A stretch of DNA of 6,323 bases from Desulfobacteraceae bacterium UBA5852 (GTDB taxonomy: Bacteria > Desulfobacterota > Desulfobacteria > Desulfobacterales > UBA5852): NCBI GenBank assembly GCA_002432195.1, contig DJGG01000201.1:5547-11869 (forward strand). Reading direction: 5' to 3'. Below, in pieces: positions 1 to 5,167 of the stretch. Every line of letters starts with the position of its first letter. Within the stretch, counting starts at the first letter, position 1. Both the position numbers and the translations under genes were made by a program. The notes under the pieces were generated by a model, which saw nothing but the letters and a program-made list of their open reading frames with translations, searched no databases and had not been told where the DNA came from.

Positions 1-1
1 C

Positions 2-499
2 ACGGCCCGCAACTGGAGCCCGGAAGAGCTGGCCCAGGCCACCGGCCAAACCCCCGAATTCATCGCCCATGTGGAAGCCGACCGGCTGTCGCCGCCGGTC
101 GGCTTCATCCTGCGCATGGCCCAGGCCATGAAGATCGACCCGGGCACCTTCCTGCACAAGGAGGAGCGGGCGGCCATCCGCGACCGCCGCGCCCAGGCCT
201 ACTACCAACGCACCCATTCCTACAGCTACACCACCTTGACGCCGGAAGCGGCCAACCGCCACCTGCGCGCCTTCATGGTCACCATCGAAGCCCATCACGA
301 CCACAAACCCGTGGCGTACAAACACGAAGGGGAAGAGTTCATCTATGTCGTGGAGGGCGATCTGGGCTTCACCCTGGGGACCCGGGAGCAGGTGCTCAAA
401 CCCGGGGAGTCGATCCATTTCAATTCCGATGTCCCGCACAAGCTCAAGAGCCTGTCCGCCCAGCCCACGCGTTGCCTCGTGGTGATCTATACCGTTTGA
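2..499 (+). CDS. XRE-family regulator with C-terminal cupin domain (5' partial)
   Basis: The frame is open from the window edge and gives 165 residues, so the true start lies upstream. An internal GTG at 71 cuts into the helix-turn-helix and is not a credible start. Residues 1 to about 50 look like the second half of an XRE-type helix-turn-helix (SPEELAQATGQTPEFIAHVE, then LSPP and LRMAQAMKIDPGTFL). From about residue 88 there is a single cupin_2 barrel, with KHEGEEFIYVVEG as cupin motif 1 and GESIHFNSDVPH as motif 2; the His and Glu residues are candidate metal or ligand contacts. Proteins of this architecture are usually DNA-binding repressors or activators that sense a small molecule through the cupin. 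The ligand cannot be read from sequence. It is the only regulator in the window and could control the enzymes downstream, which is inference. The domain assignment is firm. Confidence 0.88.
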   Translation, partial: TARNWSPEELAQATGQTPEFIAHVEADRLSPPVGFILRMAQAMKIDPGTFLHKEERAAIRDRRAQAYYQRTHSYSYTTLTPEAANRHLRAFMVTIEAHHDHKPVAYKHEGEEFIYVVEGDLGFTLGTREQVLKPGESIHFNSDVPHKLKSLSAQPTRCLVVIYTV

Positions 500-625
500 T
501 GCGGCGTGTTCCCCGCAGGCCCCGCCTTCTCCTGGAACGCTTGTCGCCAGGCCATCCGGCTTCCCAAGCGGTCACGGTCATGGGTGCCCCGCTTTCAAAC
601 CCCAGCCCTGCGCCCGTCTGCCGAG

Positions 626-682
626 GATGCGAAAGACGGCCCCACCATCGCATCTTGACCTGCGGCCGGATGCGTGTTTATC
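626..682 (+). promoter_or_regulatory. Possible operator/promoter upstream of the 768 gene
   Basis: A perfect 7-bp inverted repeat, GATGCGA (626-632) and TCGCATC (648-654), separated by 15 bases, directly abuts TTGACC at 655-660, a 5/6 match to a sigma-70 -35 box. Sixteen bases later comes TTTATC (677-682), only a 3/6 match to a -10 box, so the promoter call is weak. There is no T-run after the hairpin, so it is not an obvious terminator. The rest of the 500-767 spacer holds repeat copy 1 and a Shine-Dalgarno site for the next gene. I see nothing else in it. Confidence 0.25.
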
Positions 683-687
683 CACAG
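661..687 (+). repeat. Dispersed intergenic repeat, copy 1
   Basis: The copy has a GC-rich left half, TGCGGCCGGATGCGT, and the core GTTTATCCACAG at 676-687. The core contains TTATCCACA (678-686), identical to the consensus DnaA box. It lies between the XRE-cupin gene and the 768 gene, in + orientation. Relative to copy 2 it has one base deleted in the left half. Confidence 0.65.
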
Positions 688-767
688 GTTGATAGGCTCG
701 TCCGTCCATCGGGGGGCCGCAGCGCCGCCGGGATCGTCGGCCAACCAAACGAAGAGAGGAGCGCAAC

Positions 768-1043
768 ATGTTGTACCTGGTGATCAGCAGCCCGCAGCCG
801 GCCAAACCGGAAGATGTCAAGAGCGCACGGGTGCAATTCCGGTCCTGGATGGATGACTTGAAATCGAAGAACAAGGTTGTCTGCTCCTACTACCGGGTGG
901 GCCGCGGCATTGCGGCCATCCTCGACCTGGCCTCCAACGACGAGCTTCACGGGATTTTGACCCAATGGATGGGCATTGTGCCCGTCAGCTTCGATATCTA
1001 CCCCTTGGCCAGCCCCTCAAAGGCGGAAGAACTTCTCAAATGA
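768..1043 (+). CDS. Small muconolactone-isomerase-like (ferredoxin-fold) protein
   Basis: The product has 91 residues. ATG 768 is well supported by AGGAG at 757-761 with a 6-base spacer. The sequence runs from an N-terminal strand (MLYLVISSP) through a helix (VQFRSWMDDLKSKNKV) and a strand (AAILDLASNDELHGILTQW) to a final strand, FDIYPLA. The 'SNDELH-x-LTQW-xx-VP-x-x-FDIYPL' pattern resembles the muconolactone delta-isomerase/DUF3303-like group of dimeric alpha+beta-barrel proteins, and about 90 residues is the normal length. True muconolactone isomerase acts in the catechol branch of the beta-ketoadipate pathway. Nothing else in the window belongs to that pathway, so the substrate stays open and the call is at fold level only. 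The TGA stop is followed at once by the ATG of the next reading frame, in the same frame. Confidence 0.7.
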   Translation: MLYLVISSPQPAKPEDVKSARVQFRSWMDDLKSKNKVVCSYYRVGRGIAAILDLASNDELHGILTQWMGIVPVSFDIYPLASPSKAEELLK

Positions 1044-1433
1044 ATGCGGGATATGGATATTTTCCGGAAATCGTCCCGGATCGACGTCGGGCTGTCCATC
1101 ACCACCGCGGATGACGCGGTCCGCAAAATTTTCGAGCCCATGGCGCCGCCCATCACGGAACGGCTGGAAGCTTTGGCCGCGTTGCATCGCAACGGCATCC
1201 GGACCTACGCGATGATCGCGCCGATTCTCCCCGGAGCGGAAAACCTGATCCGCATGCTGGCGGGCAGCGTCGACTACGTCATCATCGACCGCATGAACTA
1301 CTCCCACGCCGACAGGATCTACGAAAAGCACGGATGGCAAGAAAAAAATTCGGACGGGTACTTCAGGCGCATGGGGAGCCGAATGGCACATGCTTGTGCC
1401 GCGTTGGGTCTCGAGTGCCGGTCGGCCTACTAG
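1044..1433 (+). pseudogene. C-terminal remnant of a radical SAM protein (SPL/DNA-photolyase-like)
   Basis: The frame encodes 129 residues. The segment IDVGLSITTADDAVRKIFEP, then a helix with RLEALAALHRNGIRTYAM and IAPILPGAENL, matches the second half of the radical SAM barrel in the spore-photoproduct-lyase-like 'DNA repair photolyase' group. In that group, S-I-T-T-x-D-D, EP-x-AP-x-x-x-R and PI-x-PG are characteristic. Those proteins are near 300 residues and need an N-terminal CxxxCxxC cluster to bind the 4Fe-4S centre. That part is absent here, and the upstream DNA is occupied by an unrelated gene. The fragment therefore cannot be an active radical SAM enzyme on its own. It begins one codon after the upstream TGA and may be translated by coupling, but I see no Shine-Dalgarno site dedicated to it. 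I treat it as a deletion remnant; a repurposed short protein is the alternative. Confidence 0.6.
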
Positions 1434-1577
1434 AACCCATCGCAAGCGTTTCGGCTCCCGCTCGGTATGGCCGCCGCCGTTCGAATCCCCGGCATCCCGA
1501 GCGCTACCACAACAGGCGGCCGCAGGCCATGGGGTCCAAAGAAGCCCCAACAGGCAGCGGCGCCAGGCGACAAACCC

Positions 1578-2036
1578 ATGATGCCTCCCCGCCTAACCGC
1601 GCGCAGGGCCCGGATGGAAGACACCGCCGAGATCGCCCGTCTCGCGGCGCAGCTCGGCTATCCCTCCCCCATCGAAGCGTTCGAGGGGCGGCTGGGGCGT
1701 CTGCTGGCCATGCCGCACCAACACGTTGCCGTAGTGAATGGGGCGGGTGGGCGCCTGCTCGGCTGGGTGCACGTCGAACAAGGGCTGTCCCTCCAAGGCG
1801 GTGATCGCGCGGAAATAATGGGTTTGGTGGTGGACGCCCCGGCGCGTCGAGGGGGAGTGGGCCGGGTGCTGGTGCGGGAGGCCGAGGACTGGGCGGCGGC
1901 GCGGGGCCTGGGGACGATCTGCGTCCGCTCGAACGCGGCCCGGGAGGCCTCCCATGCGTTCTACGCGGCCCTGGGCTACGCCCGTGACAAGACGCAGCAC
2001 GTTTACCGGAAACCGGTACGGCTCACCCATCCGTGA
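1578..2036 (+). CDS. GNAT-family N-acetyltransferase
   Basis: From ATG 1578 the product has 152 residues, the usual GNAT size. The frame could extend up to ATG 1467, but the extra 37 residues are a Pro/Gly/Arg-rich stretch without fold character, so I chose 1578; ATG 1581 is also possible. The Shine-Dalgarno site is weak (AGGCGA around 1565). The N-terminal strand and helix are LTARRARMEDTAEIARLAAQL. Motif A, with strand beta4 (IMGLVVDA), is followed by R90-R-G-G-V-G95, the R-x-x-G-x-G acetyl-CoA pyrophosphate loop. Motif B is RSNAAREASHAFYAALGY, with Tyr134 near the usual general-acid region. The acceptor substrate is unknown. The 144 bases before it (1434-1577) show no clear promoter. It may be read from the 768 transcript. 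Family assignment is secure. Confidence 0.87.
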   Translation: MMPPRLTARRARMEDTAEIARLAAQLGYPSPIEAFEGRLGRLLAMPHQHVAVVNGAGGRLLGWVHVEQGLSLQGGDRAEIMGLVVDAPARRGGVGRVLVREAEDWAAARGLGTICVRSNAAREASHAFYAALGYARDKTQHVYRKPVRLTHP

Positions 2037-2103
2037 CCCACCGCCGGTGAGGGGCACGTCCCGGGAGGCAAGCACCTTCTTCGACCCCTGGCGGGGGAAC
2101 CAT

Positions 2104-2131
2104 TGCGGCCCGGGGCGCAGTTTATCCACAG
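2104..2131 (+). repeat. Dispersed intergenic repeat, copy 2
   Basis: The left half TGCGGCCCGGGGCGCA is a near-palindrome (GCGGCCC/GGGGCGC) and is joined to GTTTATCCACAG at 2120-2131. That core contains a consensus DnaA box, TTATCCACA, at 2122-2130. It lies about 65 bp after the GNAT stop, in + orientation. It is the closest copy to the family consensus. Confidence 0.65.
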
Positions 2132-2149
2132 CCGGATTAGTGCTATCAT
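2121..2149 (+). promoter_or_regulatory. Extended -10 promoter candidate for the 2393 operon
   Basis: TGCTATCAT at 2141-2149 fits an extended -10 element (TGn followed by TATCAT, 5/6 to TATAAT). A poor -35, TTTATC (2121-2126), sits 17 bases upstream and falls inside repeat copy 2, as is tolerated for extended -10 promoters. Initiation would be near 2156, giving a leader of about 235 bases before the EthD-like gene. Confidence 0.4.
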
Positions 2150-2167
2150 CCATTGCGGGCCTGTTCG

Positions 2168-2215
2168 CGCACGCCCACCGTTCTCGCGTGCGCCGGCTTG
2201 TGCGGTGGGGTTTTT
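2168..2215 (+). terminator. Hairpin with T5 tract; terminator or attenuator candidate
   Basis: CCCACCG (2174-2180) pairs perfectly with CGGTGGG (2203-2209), and TTTTT follows at 2211-2215 after one G. The loop is long, 22 bases. A second perfect 7-bp pairing, CGCACGC (2168-2174) with GCGTGCG (2186-2192), cannot form at the same time, so the two behave like an antiterminator/terminator pair. It could end the GNAT transcript or attenuate the downstream operon. Confidence 0.35.
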
Positions 2216-2392
2216 ACGGGGCAGGCGATCCCCCCCAGCCCATCCGCCGCCCCGACCGCAACGTCCGCCGGCCCCGGATTCGCCGCGTGGCCGGATCCTG
2301 AAATTGCCCGGAACCCCGCCGCCACGGGCGTTCCAGGCCGCCTGGCGTCGGCGTGGCGACATGCCACGCCATTCATCCCGGGAGGGAATTCT

Positions 2393-2704
2393 ATGGTCAA
2401 GCTCTGCGTCTTCTACCTCGGCAAGCCCTCGGACCCCGCCGCCTTCGACGACTACTATTGGAACCATCACCTCGCCCTCGTCACCCGGTGGCCCCACATC
2501 AAGCGCATCGTGCTCAGCAAGGGGCTGCCCGGCGGGGACCTCTACCAGATCACCGAGTTGTATTTCGACAATCGTGAGGCCATGGAGGCGGCCCTGGCTT
2601 CCCCGGAGCGCGCCGTGGCGGCCGAGGACGGCAGGAGGCTTCCGGGCTACACCGGCGCGATCGAACGCCAAACCTTCGAGGTTGCCGAATATCCCCTGGG
2701 CTAG
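2393..2704 (+). CDS. EthD-domain protein
   Basis: The product has 103 residues from ATG 2393, with GGGAGG at 2380-2385 and about 7 bases of spacing. The first strand is MVKLCVFYLGKP. The helix and His-rich turn FDDYYWNHHLALVTRWPHIK and the later YQITELYFDN and MEAALASPE segments are hallmarks of the EthD fold, a dimeric ferredoxin-like alpha+beta barrel of about 100 residues. The family includes EthD of ethyl tert-butyl ether degradation and many small cyclase-like or accessory proteins with unproven chemistry. The His-His pair (residues 23-24 or so) is the likely active-site feature. The alpha/beta hydrolase gene starts 48 bases after this stop, so the two are probably co-transcribed. Family is well supported; substrate and reaction are unknown. 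Confidence 0.85.
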   Translation: MVKLCVFYLGKPSDPAAFDDYYWNHHLALVTRWPHIKRIVLSKGLPGGDLYQITELYFDNREAMEAALASPERAVAAEDGRRLPGYTGAIERQTFEVAEYPLG

Positions 2705-2752
2705 CAGACTGTGGTCCGGGGCAGGCTGCCCGCACGAGGTGAACGCCCCCAT

Positions 2753-3523
2753 ATGCACGCTTTGAGCGGCCATGAAGTGGTGTTTCTCCCGGGGATCGAC
2801 GGCACGGGCATCTCCTGCGAGCCGTTGCGGCCCCTGCTGCCCCGGGATGTGCCGGTGACGGTCGTGCGCTACCCCACGGACCGGCGGCTAAGCTTCGAGG
2901 AAACGCTCCACTGCGCCATGGGCCAGATTCCGTCGGCGGGGAAGGACCCGATCGTCATCGCGGAATCCTTTTCCGGGCCCGTGGCCATCGCCCTGATCGG
3001 CTCCGGGAGGCTGCGGGCCAAGTGCCTGATTCTGGCGGCGACATTTGCCCGAACGCCGCGACCGATAGGGCTGACGATCCTGAGCACCCTGCCCCTCGAG
3101 CACATGTTGCGCCTTCCCTGGCCCAGGTGTCTGTTGACGCATGTCATCGCGGGGGGGGAGGAAACCACCGATTTGTTTCTCGCCATGTGGCAGAGGGTCA
3201 AAAACCTGGTGCCGGCCCGGGTGATGGTGCACCGGCTCGAGGTGATCCGGCACACGGATGTCCGCAGGTGGCTGCCCGGGGTGAGAGTTCCCAGCCTCTA
3301 TATTCAAGCCGCCGGCGATCGGAGCGTCCCCGCGTCAGCCCTCTTCGATTTTGCGGAAGGGCTTGCCGATCTGAGGGTTGTTCGCCTGAGAGGGCCGCAT
3401 TTCATTCTCCAGGCCCGGCCCCGGGAAGCCCTGGATGCCATCCAACGCTTCATGGGGCTCGTGAACGCCGGCGTGCTGCCGCGCGGGGAGGGCCGGATCC
3501 GGGAGGCGCCATGCCCGGCGTGA
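2753..3523 (+). CDS. Alpha/beta-fold serine hydrolase
   Basis: From ATG 2753 the product has 256 residues. GAGGTGA at 2735-2741 is a plausible Shine-Dalgarno site; GTG 2711 would add 14 residues with no fold support. The oxyanion strand and loop are VVFLPGIDGTG (residues 9-19). The nucleophile elbow is A-E-S72-F-S-G, an atypical GxSxG with Ala at the first position. The acid is Asp189 in AAGDRSVP and the base is His216 in GPHFIL, so the triad looks complete. LPGIDGTG followed by an ESFSG-type elbow recalls esterases and acyltransferases related to plastid phytyl ester synthases, but the acyl substrate cannot be inferred. There is no signal peptide, so it is probably cytoplasmic. The gene contains an in-frame run of eight G (3151-3158). 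It overlaps the MBL gene by 13 bases, which indicates translational coupling. Confidence 0.85.
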   Translation: MHALSGHEVVFLPGIDGTGISCEPLRPLLPRDVPVTVVRYPTDRRLSFEETLHCAMGQIPSAGKDPIVIAESFSGPVAIALIGSGRLRAKCLILAATFARTPRPIGLTILSTLPLEHMLRLPWPRCLLTHVIAGGEETTDLFLAMWQRVKNLVPARVMVHRLEVIRHTDVRRWLPGVRVPSLYIQAAGDRSVPASALFDFAEGLADLRVVRLRGPHFILQARPREALDAIQRFMGLVNAGVLPRGEGRIREAPCPA

Positions 3524-4245
3524 CCGTTACCTTCATTGGATCCGGGGATGCCTTCGGAAGCGGCGGGAGGCTCCAGACTTGCATTCTCGTGGATGGTCCG
3601 GGCGTTCGCTTCGCCGTGGATTTCGGGGCCACCTCGCTTGTCGGATTGCGGCACCAGGGCGTGGATCCAAACGCCATCGATTTGATCCTGCTGACGCACC
3701 TGCACGGGGATCACTGCGGAGGCGTACCGTTCCTGCTGGTGGATGCCATGCTCGGGTCCAAGCGAAAGACCGCCCTGACGATTCTCGGTCCGACCGGCAC
3801 GCAAGCCCACCTGCGTCGGCTGCATGACGCGCTTTTCCCGGGAAGTCCGGTCATGGAGCCCAGGTTCCCATTGGAACACCTAGAGATCCGGCCCGGGGAA
3901 ACCCTTCACCCCCGGGGTTTGACCGTAACAGCGGCGGCGCGGCACACCCCCGAGACGAATCCATTGGCTGTGCGCATCCAGGTGGGGGACGCGTCCATCG
4001 CCTATACCGGCGACGGGGAACTCTCCGACGCCTTGGTGCAACTCGTCTCGGGAGCCGACCTGCTGATTGCCGAGAGCTACTTCTACGACAAGCCGGTCAA
4101 GGGGCACCTCAACTACCCGGACATTGCGCGCCTGGACGCGAAACGCATCGTGCTGACGCACATGCACACCAATATGCTTCGACAGATGGCGAACGTGCCT
4201 GAAGCGTGTGCCTGCGACGGGTATGTCCTGTCCGTCCGTGGATAA
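3511..4245 (+). CDS. Metallo-beta-lactamase-fold hydrolase (RNase Z-like subgroup)
   Basis: The product has 244 residues. ATG 3511 is preceded by GGGAGG (3501-3506), which places the start inside the last codons of the hydrolase gene; the longer open frame upstream is out-of-frame hydrolase sequence. The protein opens with VTFIGSGDAFGSGGR, a typical RNase Z/arylsulfatase-like MBL start. The metal motif is T-H63-L-H65-G-D67-H68. Further ligands are His145 (ARHTPETN), Asp168 (YTGDGE) and His217 (LTHMHTN), and KGHLN carries the accessory His199. A two-metal site is therefore complete. RNase Z proper is near 300 residues and has an exosite arm that I do not see, so a small-molecule hydrolase (ester, lactone or thioester) is more likely. 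Coupling to an esterase suggests successive hydrolytic steps, which is inference. The stop codon lies inside repeat copy 3. Confidence 0.88.
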   Translation: MPGVTVTFIGSGDAFGSGGRLQTCILVDGPGVRFAVDFGATSLVGLRHQGVDPNAIDLILLTHLHGDHCGGVPFLLVDAMLGSKRKTALTILGPTGTQAHLRRLHDALFPGSPVMEPRFPLEHLEIRPGETLHPRGLTVTAAARHTPETNPLAVRIQVGDASIAYTGDGELSDALVQLVSGADLLIAESYFYDKPVKGHLNYPDIARLDAKRIVLTHMHTNMLRQMANVPEACACDGYVLSVRG

Positions 4246-4263
4246 ACCGCGTCTCGGGCCGCA
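4236..4263 (-). repeat. Dispersed intergenic repeat, copy 3
   Basis: Read on the - strand, it has TGCGGCCCGAGACGCG followed by the core GTTTATCCACGG (4236-4247 on +). The DnaA-box-like core TTATCCACG has one mismatch to consensus. The copy overlaps the last codons and the TAA of the MBL gene. On the + strand, similarity to copy 4 continues through GCAAGGC. Confidence 0.6.
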
Positions 4264-4315
4264 AGGCGGAGGTGAGACCCTCACGGAGATGAATCCGGTT
4301 CCCACGTGGCCGGGA

Positions 4316-4358
4316 TTGACAAACAACCGGCGGGGCATATTGCTTTTTCACCGCCGGT
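4316..4358 (+). promoter_or_regulatory. Promoter candidate enclosed by a palindrome, upstream of the HD gene
   Basis: TTGACA at 4316-4321 is a perfect -35 box. Sixteen bases later TATTGC (4338-4343) is a modest -10 in an unusually AT-rich patch. The perfect 8-bp inverted repeat ACCGGCGG (4326-4333) and CCGCCGGT (4351-4358) encloses that -10 patch, which would suit an operator. The rest of the 4246-4511 spacer is GC-rich, with a second imperfect hairpin around 4379-4394 (CCGGGAA/TTTCCGG) and no other clear element. Confidence 0.35.
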
Positions 4359-4511
4359 ACTGATCCGGGAGGATGTCCCCCGGGAATTTTTCCGGCCCTC
4401 ACCCCCGGAAAGCGCTCCGCGACAGGCAGGCTCAGGCACCATGCGGCCTTCGGCGCGCGGAGCGGGGATCACCGTCACGCCGGCGCCGCCCCGGGAGGCG
4501 GCCAGACAACG

Positions 4512-5081
4512 ATGCTGTCGCGCGAGGAATCCATAAGGTTGTTGGCCGAATACGGCCAGGGGGCGGGCTGGACCCGGCACTGTCATGCGGTGGCGGAAAT
4601 GGCGGCGCGGGTCGGCAAGGTTCTGGCGCCCCGGCGCGCCGTCGACGCCGCGTTCCTCTGGTCCGCGGCCCTGCTGCATGACATCGGGCGCTGCGAAACC
4701 CACGACCCCATACGGCACGGTGTGGCGGGCTACCGGCTGCTGACGGCGCTGGGCCACGCCAGGGAGGCCCACGTGTGCGCGGCGCATATCCTCTTCGGCC
4801 TCGACGCCGCGGAGGCCGCGCAGTTCGGCCTGCCTGGCCGGGACTTCGTGCCGGAGGGCCTGGAGGAGAAACTCGTCGCCCTGGTGGATTTCCTGGTGGA
4901 GGTCGATCGGCCCACCACCCTGGCCCAACGGTTTGCGTCCTTGCGCCGGCGCAACACCGACAACGCCTTTTTTCTGGAGCGGCTGGACCGCGCCCAGGAC
5001 GCCGCAAGGCGCTTCATGACCGGGATCGAAACGGAGATGGGCGTTTCCGTCGAGGGGATCGTCGCGACCCGGGAAGTTTGA
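4512..5081 (+). CDS. HD-domain phosphohydrolase
   Basis: The product has 189 residues. ATG 4512 is preceded by GGGAGG at 4493-4498, a rather long 13-base spacing. The first HD-domain histidine lies in W-T-R-H23-C-H25-AVAEMA. The signature pair is H56-D57 in ALLHDIGR, followed by His69 (DPIRHGVAGYRLL) and His92 (CAAHILFG). An Asp in ALVDFLVEVDR could close the metal site. The HD superfamily covers metal-dependent phosphomonoesterases and phosphodiesterases acting on nucleotides, with HDIG-type small proteins of this length common and mostly uncharacterised. No second domain is present. There is no membrane segment, so it is cytoplasmic. It has its own possible promoter upstream and sits between repeat copies 3 and 4. 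The family call is firm; the substrate is unknown. Confidence 0.86.
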   Translation: MLSREESIRLLAEYGQGAGWTRHCHAVAEMAARVGKVLAPRRAVDAAFLWSAALLHDIGRCETHDPIRHGVAGYRLLTALGHAREAHVCAAHILFGLDAAEAAQFGLPGRDFVPEGLEEKLVALVDFLVEVDRPTTLAQRFASLRRRNTDNAFFLERLDRAQDAARRFMTGIETEMGVSVEGIVATREV

Positions 5082-5106
5082 CCCACCCCAGCCGCCTGCG
5101 GATAAA
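5078..5106 (+). promoter_or_regulatory. Sigma-70-like promoter candidate for the fusion gene
   Basis: TTGACC (5078-5083) overlaps the TGA stop of the HD gene. After exactly 17 bases, GATAAA (5101-5106) is a 4/6 match to TATAAT. The -10 is formed by the core of repeat copy 4. Initiation would fall near 5113, about 55 bases before ATG 5168. Confidence 0.4.
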
Positions 5107-5122
5107 CAAGCAACGGGTCGCA
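5096..5122 (-). repeat. Dispersed intergenic repeat, copy 4
   Basis: On the - strand it reads TGCGACCCGTTGCTT, then GTTTATCCGCAG (5096-5107 on +). It is the most divergent copy: one base shorter in the left half and TTATCCGCA instead of TTATCCACA. On the + strand, GGGTCGCAAGGC mirrors GGGCCGCAAGGC of copy 3, so the similarity extends past the core. Confidence 0.55.
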
Positions 5123-5167
5123 AGGCAAGGTGGGTTCCGGCACCCATCGGCGGCGGCCCTGGACGCG

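Larger units (their letters stand above)
2037..2392. other. 356-bp gene-free leader region
   Basis: No convincing coding sequence is present; frames that run into the 2393 gene from upstream give low-complexity Ala/Pro/Gly/Arg translations. In order, the region holds repeat copy 2, a nearby direct repeat of CCATTGCGG (2100 and 2150), an extended -10 promoter candidate, and two competing hairpins ending in a T-run. A G+C-rich stretch with a 7-C tract (2230-2236) then leads to the Shine-Dalgarno site of the EthD-like gene. Confidence 0.7.

Noticed and set aside
472..783. 103-residue + strand frame across the 500-767 spacer
   Set aside because: It overlaps the end of the cupin gene and the start of the 768 gene, is Arg/Pro/Gly-rich, and has no family resemblance.
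1041..1043. TGA read as selenocysteine joining the 768 gene to the radical SAM fragment
   Set aside because: No Cys is expected at this point in either family, the upstream protein looks complete, and I see no convincing SECIS-like hairpin just downstream. Simple coupling or deletion explains it better.
1480..1490. tRNA T-arm-like GTTCGAATCCCC
   Set aside because: The flanking bases do not form a T-stem of five pairs, and no acceptor, D or anticodon arm fits around it. It is treated as chance.
661..2131. DnaA-box matches as a replication origin
   Set aside because: There are only two exact boxes 1.4 kb apart, with no box cluster, no AT-rich unwinding region and no origin-linked genes.
2153..2392. 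N-terminal extension of the EthD gene to 183 residues
   Set aside because: The added 80 residues are Ala/Pro/Arg-rich with no fold pattern, while ATG 2393 has a strong ribosome site and gives the normal family length.
3022..3510. N-terminal extension of the MBL gene to a 407-residue protein
   Set aside because: The added part is the hydrolase gene read out of frame. The MBL fold begins at ATG 3511, which has its own GGGAGG site.
661..5122. The four repeats as integron attC sites with cassette genes
   Set aside because: The unrelated same-strand genes invite the idea, but the repeats occur in both orientations, lack the GTTRRRY/RYYYAAC core pair and paired inner boxes, and no integrase is visible.
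4281..5147. 288-residue open frame on the - strand
   Set aside because: It is antisense to the HD gene, low in fold-like pattern, and has no convincing ribosome site.
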